The notes under the pieces were generated by a model. That model saw nothing but the letters and a program-made list of their open reading frames with translations, ran no database searches and was not told the origin of the DNA. The position numbers and the translations under genes are program-made. A stretch of 64,000 bases of DNA from Fen-1258 sp041658245. GTDB taxonomy: Bacteria; Bacteroidota; Ignavibacteria; Ignavibacteriales; Melioribacteraceae. The stretch is taken from assembly GCA_041658245.1 (NCBI GenBank), contig JBBAAM010000005.1, forward strand, positions 38,049 through 102,048, in the 5' to 3' direction. Numbering within the stretch: position 1 is the first letter of the stretch; each line of letters opens with the position of its first letter. This document shows, in pieces, positions 1-9,444 of this stretch.

Positions 1-537
1 TTTCTTAATTAACTCATAAACTTTTTCTTTACCGGGATTATCCAAATTGGATGTTGGTTCATCTAAAATTATAAGAGATGGTTGATGCAAAAGAGCAAAA
101 ATAAATTTCAACCGCTGTTTCATCCCTGATGAATACCCGCGGACAAGATCATTTTTCCGGTCAATAAGTTTTAGTTCGTTCAGTAGAAAGTCTGAGCGTT
201 CTTTATTGAAACTAATCCCTCTAATATTCGAAAAGTGTAAAAGATTTTCTTCGGCGGTGAATTCATCATAAAGAAAAAGATATGGCGAAACAAAACCGAT
301 GTGATTATGAAGCTTGACGGATTCTATTTCTTTCAAATTATTTTTATGAATTACTTTTCCGCGTGTGGGTGAAATTAAATTTGCTATAATTTTAACTAAC
401 GTTGATTTGCCTGAACCGTTCGGTCCCGATATTCCATAAATATGTTGCGATGAAAAAGAAAAATTAATTCCGTCAAAGATCAATCGTCTTCCGAAATACT
501 TAACAAGATTATTTAATTCAACTGAGTAATTAGTCAT
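1..537 (-). CDS. ABC transporter ATP-binding protein (partial, C-terminus beyond window)
   Basis: This is the cytoplasmic ATPase subunit of an ABC transporter; the substrate cannot be told. Translated on the minus strand from ATG at 535-537, it stays open to base 1, giving 179 residues. Walker A (GPNGSGKST) lies near residue 38, the signature YSSGMKQR near residue 136 and Walker B (LIILDEP) near residue 154, followed by the D-loop. The start codon lies inside the end of the upstream metalloprotease gene (8-bp overlap), so the two are probably translationally coupled and belong to the five-gene operon running from the BamD-like gene. The permease is not visible and may lie beyond the left edge. 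Confidence 0.88.
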   Translation of the reverse strand, partial: MTNYSVELNNLVKYFGRRLIFDGINFSFSSQHIYGISGPNGSGKSTLVKIIANLISPTRGKVIHKNNLKEIESVKLHNHIGFVSPYLFLYDEFTAEENLLHFSNIRGISFNKERSDFLLNELKLIDRKNDLVRGYSSGMKQRLKFIFALLHQPSLIILDEPTSNLDNPGKEKVYELIKK

Positions 538-2125
538 TTTGAATTACAAGTTTCCCTTTTTTAACAGTATCTCCCGTTTTAGCAACAAAAATATAAATGC
601 CGGTTCCTAATTTTTTACCGTTATTATCCAAACAATTCCACGAAATTATTTCATTGCTAACAATATTGATTAGACCGGAATAAACCAAATTCATATCAAC
701 TGAATAAATGTAAAGTTGTGCTGTACTTTCACCGTTAGCATCCACGGGAATGTTTATTGAATTATGCAATGTATATTTGAACGGCTGCGGAAATGCATAA
801 TCTGTCCCGGCAGACATAACATTGCCGCTCAATACAATTGCTTCGGTTAAAATATAGCTTTGTGGTTCTAACTTTGAGTAGAAATTTTCCGCAATCTTTT
901 TCCCGCCAGTTATTAGCGATGTAGATAAAGTATATGTAAACGACAAAGTAGAAACAGGTGAAGTAATTCCGCCGGCAACATCGCTGTTGGTGATAAGTGT
1001 AATAACAGAATCTTTTCCACCGCTTGAATTATAATACTTCTTATAAAAATTATTAGATACAGCTTCGGAACTCACAGTAATAGAATTTGTATTTTCAGTC
1101 GGGTTAATAAGAGGATAGTATGCTGCTTCTTTAAAATATTTATGGTTGTCTCTAACGCCGGTAAAATAAGTCCATTGCCCAAATTTGTTAAACTCTGTTT
1201 TAAAATCTGAACCGGCTTGTTGGATTGCTTTAGCAATTGCATTGAGTGCACGTTCTGCAGGCATCAATTCCCAGATTTTTTTAATGATATTTATACCAAA
1301 TCTATCACGTAAAAAAATATTCCAAATTGCACGACTGTAACCATCATCAATATATGTTGAAGAAAATGCTCTATGTGGATTTCTAAAATAAGTATCTATA
1401 TAATAATAATAATCATTGATGCTGTCGTAAACAAACTCTTCCATTGAAGTCGATGTAAGCTCGTAATAGAAAGAGTCATTAGCGCGGTAAATATAATTTC
1501 CCATTTGAATAGCGTGATGCAACTCATGAGCAATAGTAACACGCGCAGCATTGATTCCGTGTGTATTATAATTAGATCCGAAATCGTTATCAATGTCTAT
1601 ATAGGATGTCCAAGTTGAGTCAGTGATTAATTGATCAGGTGTAGTACCACCGTATGTTCCTCCGCCTTCATTTAGAATGTAAATATCATATCGGTAGTCC
1701 CCTCCTCTACTAGAATCGGGCGGCGGTGGTGGATAACCAAGAATGTTTACTTCATAATTGTAAGATGAATCAGCCGCTTTTGCTGCTTCTTTAATATCAT
1801 AACCCGGAGCATTATTACCCGTTTTATAATAATGAATTCTGAACCAGCCCCTTGGCGATACAAAACTTGTATCTGTTTTCGGTCTATCTAGAAAGGTTGC
1901 CAATATTATTTTTTGTTTCGGTGAAAAATTCTGATAATTCATCTTCACTTGATTAACAATTCCGAATCCGCATTTTATCGGAAGATCGGTTTTACCTGCA
2001 ACCTGCGGCTTAACATTTTGATTTGTCCCTCTAACGCGTAAAAATTCATTGTATAATGAATCTAAATTCTGTGCATGTGGTATAATGAAAGGGGTCAATA
2101 AGAGAAGAATAAAAAGTTTTTTCAT
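530..2125 (-). CDS. Secreted zinc metalloprotease-like protein with T9SS-type C-terminal sorting tail (MXAN_6640-like)
   Basis: The protein has 531 residues. An N-terminal signal peptide (about 1-18) ends in AQ. A HELHH motif at 200-204 fits the HExxH zinc site of gluzincin-type proteases, and TSTSMEE about 25 residues later could supply the third ligand. A proline run (PPPPP) lies near residue 132. The last 80 or so residues (Gly-X-Gly-Ile-Tyr turn, then KKGKLVI) resemble a Por/type A T9SS sorting domain, so export across the outer membrane is inferred. The arrangement matches the MXAN_6640 family of putative metalloproteases known from myxobacteria and Bacteroidota. Its ATG overlaps the stop of the FG-GAP gene (ATGA), and its end overlaps the ABC ATPase start. 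Substrate unknown. Confidence 0.75.
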   Translation of the reverse strand: MKKLFILLLLTPFIIPHAQNLDSLYNEFLRVRGTNQNVKPQVAGKTDLPIKCGFGIVNQVKMNYQNFSPKQKIILATFLDRPKTDTSFVSPRGWFRIHYYKTGNNAPGYDIKEAAKAADSSYNYEVNILGYPPPPPDSSRGGDYRYDIYILNEGGGTYGGTTPDQLITDSTWTSYIDIDNDFGSNYNTHGINAARVTIAHELHHAIQMGNYIYRANDSFYYELTSTSMEEFVYDSINDYYYYIDTYFRNPHRAFSSTYIDDGYSRAIWNIFLRDRFGINIIKKIWELMPAERALNAIAKAIQQAGSDFKTEFNKFGQWTYFTGVRDNHKYFKEAAYYPLINPTENTNSITVSSEAVSNNFYKKYYNSSGGKDSVITLITNSDVAGGITSPVSTLSFTYTLSTSLITGGKKIAENFYSKLEPQSYILTEAIVLSGNVMSAGTDYAFPQPFKYTLHNSINIPVDANGESTAQLYIYSVDMNLVYSGLINIVSNEIISWNCLDNNGKKLGTGIYIFVAKTGDTVKKGKLVIQND

Positions 2126-4257
2126 TTAATTTTTTCAAAAGTTATTGTATTAAGTAAGCTGTTTGAATAGATCAAAAATGTTTTTCTTTTGTTTAAGACA
2201 GTAACAAGATAATTATTGATATTTTTTGAAACAAATAAATCCTTTTCTATTGGTGATTTTTCTTCTCCTGTAAATGAAACACTCCGAAACTTACCGCTTG
2301 CATTATAAAAATAAAAAGAGAGTTCATCACCATCGCTGCTTATGTTATATCCGGTTGTTACATTTTTATCTATAGATATTTTTAAGGGATACTTGCTCAT
2401 CTTGCTATTGCTGAATGTATAAAGAAAAGAATTGTTATTGTTAGTAGTCCAGAATGTAACGGGTCTTGCCCGGCTGATTAATTCGTTTAGACAAATAATT
2501 GTATAATTAAATTTATCCCTTTCTTTTAAATTAAAGTTAAGTATGGATCTCTGATCAATTATTTTTTTATCAAAAACTGTTTTAACCAGATTGATTTGAT
2601 TTTTGTTCTTCACGACACTGTATATATCTTTATAAACACCAAATGTTAACCAGGATCGTTCAACATTCGAGTTAATTAAATTGATTTGAGATGAGACAAG
2701 ACGGAAATCTCTAAACTCGAATTCTTGTAAATATGTTTTAATATCTTTTTTAATCAACGCATAAATATTCTGACGGTCTTTCAAACGATCGCTTGTAAAT
2801 TTAAGATCCTCAATGTGACCGTCTACATAAATCGTCTGCTTTTTATAGCTATGTTCATCAAAATTCATTCGAATAATTTCAATTATGCTGCTTCTTTTTG
2901 AAAAACAATAAAATGTTTTGATTCTTGATTTGCTCTCGTCAACAACAATGTCGGTAAAATCAGATAAAAGCGGAATGCTAAAATATGTTCTCAATAAATT
3001 TCTTCTCTCGCTTAATATTAGTTTGAGCGCTTTCTCTGTTTCATCAATAAAACAAACATCCTTAAACTTGTCATTCAGATAATTAAAAGTTGTTAATGCC
3101 GTTGGTTTAAATCCAAGCGAAATCGAGAAAGAATCGTTGTCAATTCCTGGATTGTTAATAAGATATATTTTCCCTTCTGTGCTTATAAGAGCTAATTTCT
3201 TTCCGGTTCGATCTATGTATGCAGTTAGATCTACTAATCCGTTCTTCTGCATGTAAACAATCGGCGGATAAAACACGTTTGAACTTTTTGCAAACGAAAT
3301 ATATAATGTTCCGCTTTGAGTATTTATAAAAGCAATATCGTTATAACCGTCTCCGTTATAATCAAGAATTGAATATTTATCAGGCTTAACAGGTGTTTCA
3401 AGAATAAACTTTTTTTGAAATGAGGAAACCGAATCCCCAAGCAGAACTTCGAAATGATTATTTTTGATATAAACCAAATCATTAAATCCATCGGAATTAA
3501 AATCAGAAGTTTTGAATTCACTTATTTCTCCACTCAATCCGATAGAACGGGATTCTGTAAAATTGCCGGAGCCGTTATTATAGAATAACAAAACAGAATT
3601 TGAATAGAGATCAACAGCAGCAATATCGGGGAATGAATCGTAATCCAGGTCAATAAATGTTGAAGCCAAAAATACTTTCCCGGTTTCGATCCTTGTTTCA
3701 AGAAGACTTCTATTTTTTTCTTTTATTATAGAGAGTCCGCTGAGCGAAGTCCCGGAAACTAATCCCTCCGGTTTTCCGTCACCATCTATATCGCTTACAT
3801 CAATATTCAAAGGAAAACCGTTCAATTTAATTTTACTTTGGGTAGAGATCGTACCGGATCTGGAAAATGAAGCAACCCCGATCTGTCTTGTTCTGCGCGA
3901 GAGAAAAATAAATTTTCTCTCAGATGAACCACTGCTAAAGGAATGAATATTAGAAATGGCAATCGGAGAATATTTTTCCGATAGATTTATTAGTTCGGAT
4001 TTTTTATCTGAAAGAGCCGAAACATATTTATTGTTGATTGAATTATAGATCAATAAATCTCTATAACCATCCGAGTTGTAATCTACGGGAAAAATATTCG
4101 CGAAATTTTTATTGATTGAAAATTCTCTATATCTGCAAAAACCGTTTATAGGAATTTGAGCAATGATGTCGGAGAGAAAAAAGAGAGTGACAAGAAATGA
4201 AATTAATATAATTTGTTTAACCGCCGAGACGATTTTTTCTTCTTTGAAGTGCTTCAT
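2122..4257 (-). CDS. FG-GAP/VCBS repeat beta-propeller secreted protein
   Basis: About 711 residues. After the signal sequence (hydrophobic IILISFLVTLFFLSDIIAQ) there are several Asp-rich calcium-loop repeats typical of FG-GAP/VCBS blades, such as DYNSDGYRDLLIY, DIDGDGKPEGLVSG, DFNSDGFNDLVYI and DYNGDGYNDIAFI. An integrin-like propeller on the cell surface or in the periplasm is therefore likely; its ligand is unknown. The frame stays open upstream to another ATG at 4326, but the ATG at 4257 puts a signal peptide at the N-terminus and follows GAAGA. Either choice overlaps the thioesterase gene (41 or 110 bp) in another frame. The gene ends in an ATGA overlap with the metalloprotease gene. No T9SS tail is evident. 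Confidence 0.8.
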   Translation of the reverse strand: MKHFKEEKIVSAVKQIILISFLVTLFFLSDIIAQIPINGFCRYREFSINKNFANIFPVDYNSDGYRDLLIYNSINNKYVSALSDKKSELINLSEKYSPIAISNIHSFSSGSSERKFIFLSRRTRQIGVASFSRSGTISTQSKIKLNGFPLNIDVSDIDGDGKPEGLVSGTSLSGLSIIKEKNRSLLETRIETGKVFLASTFIDLDYDSFPDIAAVDLYSNSVLLFYNNGSGNFTESRSIGLSGEISEFKTSDFNSDGFNDLVYIKNNHFEVLLGDSVSSFQKKFILETPVKPDKYSILDYNGDGYNDIAFINTQSGTLYISFAKSSNVFYPPIVYMQKNGLVDLTAYIDRTGKKLALISTEGKIYLINNPGIDNDSFSISLGFKPTALTTFNYLNDKFKDVCFIDETEKALKLILSERRNLLRTYFSIPLLSDFTDIVVDESKSRIKTFYCFSKRSSIIEIIRMNFDEHSYKKQTIYVDGHIEDLKFTSDRLKDRQNIYALIKKDIKTYLQEFEFRDFRLVSSQINLINSNVERSWLTFGVYKDIYSVVKNKNQINLVKTVFDKKIIDQRSILNFNLKERDKFNYTIICLNELISRARPVTFWTTNNNNSFLYTFSNSKMSKYPLKISIDKNVTTGYNISSDGDELSFYFYNASGKFRSVSFTGEEKSPIEKDLFVSKNINNYLVTVLNKRKTFLIYSNSLLNTITFEKIK

Positions 4258-4687
4258 CAAATCTTCTTTTTTCGTCATCTGTTTCAGGTACAATTTCGAA
4301 TGTATCAACCGGATTTCCATTTTCATCTACGCTGACAAAAGTTAAGTATGCTGTATTAGTGTGTATGCGTATTCCATCTATGTGTGATTCTGCAAATACT
4401 GTTACTCCAACTTCCATAGAAGTTCTAAACGCACGATTTACCGATGCAATTAAAGTTACAACATTGCCTAGTTTTATGGGATGATGAAAATCAATCCGGT
4501 CAACAGAAGCAGTAACACAAACGCGTTGAGAATGTTTGGCAGAAGAAAGTGCTGCACAAATATCTATCCAGTGCATTAGTTGACCGCCCAATAAATTTCC
4601 GAGCTGATTCGTATAATTCGGCAGAACGAGTTCGGTCATTGTAATAATAGATTCACTTACTTTCTTTTTTCTTCTTGGTTCTATCAT
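4217..4687 (-). CDS. Acyl-CoA thioesterase, hotdog fold (YciA/BFIT type)
   Basis: A 156-residue single-hotdog acyl-CoA hydrolase of the cytoplasm that should release free fatty acid and CoA from acyl-CoA. The active-site block around residues 27-42 (TNQLGNLLGGQLMHWID) carries the Asn, Gly-Gly and Asp arrangement of the YciA/BFIT/BACH family. DRIDFHHPIKLGN at 63-75 is also family-typical. The length matches a standalone hotdog enzyme. ATG overlaps the stop of the BamD-like gene (ATGA), and the 3' end overlaps the FG-GAP gene start, so it is embedded in an envelope operon. Chain-length preference cannot be read from the sequence. Confidence 0.88.
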   Translation of the reverse strand: MIEPRRKKKVSESIITMTELVLPNYTNQLGNLLGGQLMHWIDICAALSSAKHSQRVCVTASVDRIDFHHPIKLGNVVTLIASVNRAFRTSMEVGVTVFAESHIDGIRIHTNTAYLTFVSVDENGNPVDTFEIVPETDDEKRRFDEALQRRKNRLGG

Positions 4688-5439
4688 TTCTTGCTCATTA
4701 ACTGCGATTCTGTTTCTTTAAGTTCTTTTGCGTTTGTATCATCGGGGTAACGATTAACAAATAAACTTATGTCCGCAAGCGCTTCATTATTCAATCCTTT
4801 TTTCATCTCTAACTTTATTTTATTGTAAAGAGACATTGGCGCAAACTTAGTATCATGAAATGTTTCAGCAACGGTACCGTAATATTTTATCGCTGCATTT
4901 GAATATTCCATTTTTTCATAAATCAATGCGCTTTGATAATCTTTCCGAGCCAATTTTTCTGTGAGTGTTTTTATTTTTTTTTCAGCTTCTTCAACTTTCT
5001 TATCTGCAGGGAAAAAATCTATAAACGCCTGCATTTCCTCAATTGCTTTTTTTGTATATGCTTGATCTAGCTGGTAAGGCGGTGATAACTGAAAATACGA
5101 CTCGGCAAGCATGAATTGTGCTTCCGGGATAAATGGACTTGCCGGAATATTCCGGATCAGTTTACTGAATTCATACGCTGATAATAAATATTGCCCGCGT
5201 TTGAAGTAGGTCATCCCTAAATAATATTGTGCATCATCATTAAATGCACTACCGGAGTACTGTAATAGAAAACTCTGGAATTCCTGGATTGCCAGTTCAT
5301 AATCTTCATCATTGTAAAGTTGATAAACATAATTATAATATTGTTCGGCGTTGAATTTACTTGTATCTGCCGCGTTTGAACATCCGATTATAAATGATAA
5401 AGTTAGAATGACCGCTAATAATTTCATCTTGTTTAACAA
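4684..5439 (-). CDS. bamD: Outer membrane assembly lipoprotein BamD-like
   Basis: A 251-residue lipoprotein with a lipobox FIIGC (Cys20) followed by TPR-like helical repeats (residues about 30-240), including the EFQSFLLQYSGS and DDAQYYLGMTYFKRGQY patterns typical of BamD. BamD is the essential lipoprotein partner of BamA in folding outer-membrane beta barrels, which suits a genome rich in barrel proteins and T9SS parts. The start is TTG at 5437-5439, supported by AGGAG just upstream; an internal ATG four codons later is the alternative but sits far from that ribosome site. It heads a run of overlapping genes. A generic TPR lipoprotein is possible but less likely. Confidence 0.82.
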   Translation of the reverse strand: MLNKMKLLAVILTLSFIIGCSNAADTSKFNAEQYYNYVYQLYNDEDYELAIQEFQSFLLQYSGSAFNDDAQYYLGMTYFKRGQYLLSAYEFSKLIRNIPASPFIPEAQFMLAESYFQLSPPYQLDQAYTKKAIEEMQAFIDFFPADKKVEEAEKKIKTLTEKLARKDYQSALIYEKMEYSNAAIKYYGTVAETFHDTKFAPMSLYNKIKLEMKKGLNNEALADISLFVNRYPDDTNAKELKETESQLMSKK

Positions 5440-5507
5440 GTGTCTCCTCTCTTTTAAGCGTTGTAAAAATAAACAATTTAGGTTAGCTGTGAAATACCAA
5501 TTCTACA

Positions 5508-6107
5508 CTATTTACTGCGAATGCTAAACAGTAAAACAATCGTTACGATTAGAGTCCCGACAACAATAATCGGTTCCCATAAATTTGATAAAAGAGGCGT
5601 TGATGGTATTGATGATTGTGTAAACGGAAGCGTTTTATTTTCCAATCCGGATATTTCATCAACCTTTACGGTATCAATTTGATTTTCTAGGTAACTAAAT
5701 GACTTAATAGTTTTATCTGTTCCGGTAATAGTTAAAGAGTAATAGAAAGTTATTTTCCTTTCAAGCAATAAACCGCCAAACAAACCATCGGAAAAAGGAT
5801 TTCTGTATTCTACTTTTAGAGATGTAACTGCATAATTTACTGCAGAGTTTGATTCAATAGTGGAAGTTGTTAATAAATATCCGTGTTCGTTAAACGTTTG
5901 AAATATTTTCGGTTTAAGAACTTCGAGAATCAGCAAGGATGTAAATGAAAGATTAATTGTTTGCTTTGTACCAAGAACAGAATCTGCTCTTGAAACAGAT
6001 CTGTCAATTAATTTATAAATAACATCAATATTGGTTTTTGTCTGAGCGATAGATGAAACTGAAATCAATAAAGTTAAGATTGGAATTATATACGGTTTTA
6101 TTTTCAA
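5508..6107 (-). CDS. Exported protein of unknown function with C-terminal membrane anchor
   Basis: A 199-residue protein I do not recognise. It has a signal peptide (about 1-21, ending SIAQ), a mainly beta-rich middle (about 25-165) and a single hydrophobic helix at about 177-195 followed by IRSK, so most of it should sit in the periplasm tethered by its C-terminus. It lies 68 bp upstream of the BamD-like gene on the same strand and could share its transcript. No catalytic motif is visible. Confidence 0.7.
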   Translation of the reverse strand: MKIKPYIIPILTLLISVSSIAQTKTNIDVIYKLIDRSVSRADSVLGTKQTINLSFTSLLILEVLKPKIFQTFNEHGYLLTTSTIESNSAVNYAVTSLKVEYRNPFSDGLFGGLLLERKITFYYSLTITGTDKTIKSFSYLENQIDTVKVDEISGLENKTLPFTQSSIPSTPLLSNLWEPIIVVGTLIVTIVLLFSIRSK

Positions 6108-6154
6108 TTAATTACAAATTTTGTTGAGGAATAATTTATTTGAATTTTACATCT

Positions 6155-6241
6155 TTGTCATTGCGAATCACTACGCAGTAGTGATGAAGCAATCTCCAAG
6201 ACTGGAATTGTTTCACTCATTCCATTCATTCGCAATAACAA
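6155..6241. repeat. Palindromic intergenic repeat of the GTCATTGCGAA type
   Basis: TTGTCATTGCGAAT at 6155-6168 and its near-perfect reverse complement (one mismatch) at 6228-6241 bound an 87-bp element with an internal hairpin around CACTACGCAGTAGTG. It carries the GAAGCAATCT core common to small dispersed repeats in this group of bacteria. It fills the gap between the unknown exported protein and htpX, both on the minus strand, and may form an RNA hairpin downstream of htpX. Confidence 0.75.
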
Positions 6242-6250
6242 ATATAAATT

Positions 6251-7105
6251 CTATCTTCTTCCAGCAGCAATTTCTTGAAGACGTGCAATTCTTTCTTCAA
6301 TTGGCGGATGTGTCGAAAATAATTTCATAAGAGATTTTCCGCTCAATGGATTTACAATAAACATATGTGCAGAAGATGTTCCGGCATTTCTCATTGGGAT
6401 AACTTCATTTCCGTGTTGAAGTTTATTTAATGCGGAAGCTAATGCAAGCGGGTTGCCCGATATTTGCGCTCCGCCTTCATCCGCCATATATTCACGTGAT
6501 CGCGATATTGCCATTTGAATTAACATTGCTGCGATAGGTGCAATTATTATTAAAGCTAAATCAGAAAAAATATTTCCTCTATCACGTTCATTCCTTCCAC
6601 CGCTGAACATTGCCGCCCATCCTGCCATACGTGCAATAAAAGTTATTGTTCCAACCAAAGTTGCAGCTATTGTCCCAACTAAAATATCTCTGTTCTTCAC
6701 GTGAGTTAATTCATGTGAGATTACACCTTCAAGTTCATCCCGTTTCAGAAGATTTAATATTCCTGTAGTTACTGCTACAGCACTATGCTGAGGATTTCGT
6801 CCTGTAGCAAAAGCGTTCGGTGTTGGATTTTCCATTACATAAACTTTTGGCATCGGCAGTTCAGCTTTCATTGCTAAGATCTCTACAGAATCATAAAGTT
6901 GAGGATATTGTTCGCGCGTAACTTCCTTAGCTCGATACATCTTTAAAACTATTTTATCCGAAAACCAGTACGAACCAAAATTCATTACAAGCGAAATTAA
7001 AAATGCCACCATCATTCCCGAATTGCCGCCAATAAGATTTCCGACAAGAATAAACAGCACCATCATCACTGTCATTAGTATAGCTGTCTTAAAGCCGTTC
7101 ATCAA
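6251..7105 (-). CDS. htpX: Membrane zinc protease HtpX (M48B)
   Basis: A 284-residue inner-membrane metalloprotease that degrades misfolded membrane proteins. Two N-terminal membrane helices (about 8-25 and 30-48) are followed by the zinc site HELTHVKNRD (His131, Glu132, His135), two further hydrophobic segments (about 143-165 and 180-198) and the third-ligand region SREYMADEGG. NPTPNAFATGRNP before the active site is diagnostic for HtpX, and the length is normal. It is monocistronic, flanked by a repeat downstream and the divergent porQ upstream. No heat-shock operator was recognised. Confidence 0.95.
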   Translation of the reverse strand: MMNGFKTAILMTVMMVLFILVGNLIGGNSGMMVAFLISLVMNFGSYWFSDKIVLKMYRAKEVTREQYPQLYDSVEILAMKAELPMPKVYVMENPTPNAFATGRNPQHSAVAVTTGILNLLKRDELEGVISHELTHVKNRDILVGTIAATLVGTITFIARMAGWAAMFSGGRNERDRGNIFSDLALIIIAPIAAMLIQMAISRSREYMADEGGAQISGNPLALASALNKLQHGNEVIPMRNAGTSSAHMFIVNPLSGKSLMKLFSTHPPIEERIARLQEIAAGRR

Positions 7106-7278
7106 TTACTCCTTTTTTTTGTGTCAAATTTAAGTTGAAAGTTTTCATCTATCAAGTTTGTTTGAGTTGTTATTCAACAGATATTGAAATTAAATTGTTC
7201 CAAAATAAAAAGCGGCTGAAGTTTGGCTTGCCTTTATTGGCATTTATCTGTAAAATCGCATCAAAATTTGTCGGGAAT

Positions 7279-8208
7279 ATGAAAAAGATCTCAGTTGTCT
7301 TATCAGCATTGTTAATTTCATCTACACTTTTTGGACAAAGTACGTTTGAATTTTTAAAATTAGATACAAGCCCGCGTGCAGCCGCTGTTGCCGGAAGTTT
7401 TGTAGCTAACAATGATGACCCCAATGTTATATTCTATAATCCAGCGGGAATTAATTTACTTAGAGGTACACCGGTTTCATTTTCATTTTTAAAGCATGTT
7501 TTAGATATCAATTCAGCAAGTTTAACATATTCAAAAGAGTTTGAAGGTATTGGAAGATTTGCAGCCGGAATTCAATACATCAATTACGGTTCGTTTATAA
7601 AAGCAGATGCAAGCGGGACAAAACTTGGAGAATTTAGAGCTGGGGAGATGGCTTTACTTATCGGGTATGGAAATCAATTAGACAACAATTTTTATTACGG
7701 TGCTAATCTAAAATTTATTTATTCAAGTATTGCAGGTCAATCTTCAACGGGATTAGCTTTTGATATCGGTCTGCATTATGCTATACCGGAATCAAGATGG
7801 AATTTTGGTTTTTCCATTTTAAATCTTGGAAAGCAGTTATCAAGTTATTTCAGCACCAAAGAAGATTTACCTCTCGACGTACGTTTTGGGTTTTCAAAAG
7901 AACTTGAAAAACTCCCTTTTAAATTTTATTGGTCATTCAACAAGCTCAACGAAAGACAAGACAACTTTTTTGACCGCTTCGGACAAATTACACTTGGCGG
8001 AGAATTCCGTTTAGGTCAAAGCATGCGTTTACGATTCGGTTATGATAATGAGAAAAGACGCGAAATGAAAATTGGAACTTCTGCTGGTTTAGCTGGATTT
8101 AGTGTAGGACTTGGATTTATCGTAAGCAAATATAATGTTGATTATTCATTTTCATCTATGGGATCTATCGGCGCGCTACATCGTTTTGGAATTTCAACAA
8201 CCCTTTAA
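7279..8208 (+). CDS. porQ: Type IX secretion system protein PorQ
   Basis: A 309-residue outer-membrane beta-barrel protein from the ATG at 7279, with a signal peptide ending LFGQ. Just after it come FEFLKLDTSPRAAAVAGS and DDPNVIFYNPAGI, the conserved N-terminal signature of PorQ; the C-terminus ends in a barrel-like strand (RFGISTTL). PorQ belongs to the FadL-like PorV/PorQ family and helps the T9SS attachment complex that processes cargo tails at the surface. The frame is open 144 bp further upstream, but that extension would bury the signal peptide, so the internal ATG is preferred. It is the only clear T9SS machinery gene here besides the PorV/PorQ-family gene at 54.4 kb. Confidence 0.85.
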   Translation: MKKISVVLSALLISSTLFGQSTFEFLKLDTSPRAAAVAGSFVANNDDPNVIFYNPAGINLLRGTPVSFSFLKHVLDINSASLTYSKEFEGIGRFAAGIQYINYGSFIKADASGTKLGEFRAGEMALLIGYGNQLDNNFYYGANLKFIYSSIAGQSSTGLAFDIGLHYAIPESRWNFGFSILNLGKQLSSYFSTKEDLPLDVRFGFSKELEKLPFKFYWSFNKLNERQDNFFDRFGQITLGGEFRLGQSMRLRFGYDNEKRREMKIGTSAGLAGFSVGLGFIVSKYNVDYSFSSMGSIGALHRFGISTTL

Positions 8209-8245
8209 TAAAAAATTATGACTTACAGGTTTGGATTTTGAATTT

Positions 8246-8280
8246 AATTCGTAAATCGTAATTCATAATTCGCAAATCAT
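8246..8280. repeat. Degenerate heptanucleotide array (5 units)
   Basis: Five head-to-tail 7-mers: AATTCGT, AAATCGT, AATTCAT, AATTCGC, AAATCAT. The last unit contains the TGA stop (minus strand, 8277-8279) of the TPR gene. The array lies between the convergent porQ and TPR genes. Confidence 0.75.
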
Positions 8281-9425
8281 TTCTTAAACGATGTTTTAAG
8301 ATATTGTTCAGCAAACTTATGAGAATCATTCCGATCACGTAATTGCAAAGTCTCGTTATAATATTTGATTGCTTTGTCACGCTTCCCCATTTGATCGTAC
8401 AACATCCCGAGATAAAAAACTGTATTAATTAAAAAACCGGATTCTTTTTCTTTATCCAATTTACGGGAAAGTATTTCAGATGTTTCAAAATAAACTGCAG
8501 CAGAATCAACTCTCTCTTTTAATTTAAAATCCATCCCAAGATAATAAGTTGCTTCGCGTTCAAAGCGTTTATTATAACCGGGCTTACCGACTTTACATTT
8601 ATTATAAATATCTCTAAAAGTTTTTACCGCTTCCGTATAATTATTTTCTTTTACGAAAGTAAGACCAAAATATTTTTGAAAGTTGGGATTATTCGGAAAA
8701 TCAGCTAATAAAATTCGCGCCCACTTACGTGATTCATTCATATTATCTTCAAACTGAAAATTGAGAGTCATTAAAAAGTAACGCGATTCAAGACGCGCAT
8801 ATCGTCCGTTGATCGCAACGTTTTCAAGCTCTTTCAGCCCTCTTGCTTTATCACCTTTGGGGAAAAAGACCATGAATGGTTTTACTGCCGGATATTTTTG
8901 CGGAATTACATCTGCATAATAATGATAGATCCCAAACCCCAACTGCACATCAACATTTTTCGGATTCGCTTCGTAAGATTTGAATACAAGAGCAAGCCCG
9001 TCCTTTCCATCAAGTGCGGCTTTAAACCAGCTTTCGCGTATCGCAAGCAGTCTTCCTCTAAATCCTAGTGAACCGCCTTTGAAAAACATTGCATCAACAC
9101 TCTTATCATTATTATCAAGAATGTTGTCGCATATATCAATACACTCTTCAAGCTGATTGTAAAATTTTTCATCTAAACTTTCGTTATCGAGATCAAGAAG
9201 AATTCTCCACCAGGTTATCATTGCCTTAAAAAATTTTCCTGAAGGGTGAGTAGGATATTCATTCGTAACTGTATCAAATGTCTTTTCGGCTTTATCGAAT
9301 TCGATTCCATAGATTTGATTCACTCCCGCTTTAACGAGTGAATCATGCCTAACCCAATTGTAGTTTTGTGCAGTTAGACGGAGCGTAATTAAAAAAAGAA
9401 TTGAAAAAACAATTTTAGTTTTCAA
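8277..9425 (-). CDS. Exported TPR-repeat protein
   Basis: A 382-residue protein with a signal peptide (about 1-19, ending LTAQ) and tetratricopeptide-like helices throughout, clearest near the C-terminus (FLINTVFYLGMLYDQMGKRDKAIKYYNETL). Such proteins scaffold other proteins; no enzymatic motif is visible. It is probably periplasmic. Its stop codon lies within a heptanucleotide repeat array. It is transcribed in the same direction as lpdA upstream, but 115 bp of repeat-containing DNA separates them. Function unknown. Confidence 0.75.
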   Translation of the reverse strand: MKTKIVFSILFLITLRLTAQNYNWVRHDSLVKAGVNQIYGIEFDKAEKTFDTVTNEYPTHPSGKFFKAMITWWRILLDLDNESLDEKFYNQLEECIDICDNILDNNDKSVDAMFFKGGSLGFRGRLLAIRESWFKAALDGKDGLALVFKSYEANPKNVDVQLGFGIYHYYADVIPQKYPAVKPFMVFFPKGDKARGLKELENVAINGRYARLESRYFLMTLNFQFEDNMNESRKWARILLADFPNNPNFQKYFGLTFVKENNYTEAVKTFRDIYNKCKVGKPGYNKRFEREATYYLGMDFKLKERVDSAAVYFETSEILSRKLDKEKESGFLINTVFYLGMLYDQMGKRDKAIKYYNETLQLRDRNDSHKFAEQYLKTSFKK

Positions 9426-9444
9426 GTAATTCTCTTTGGTTTTA

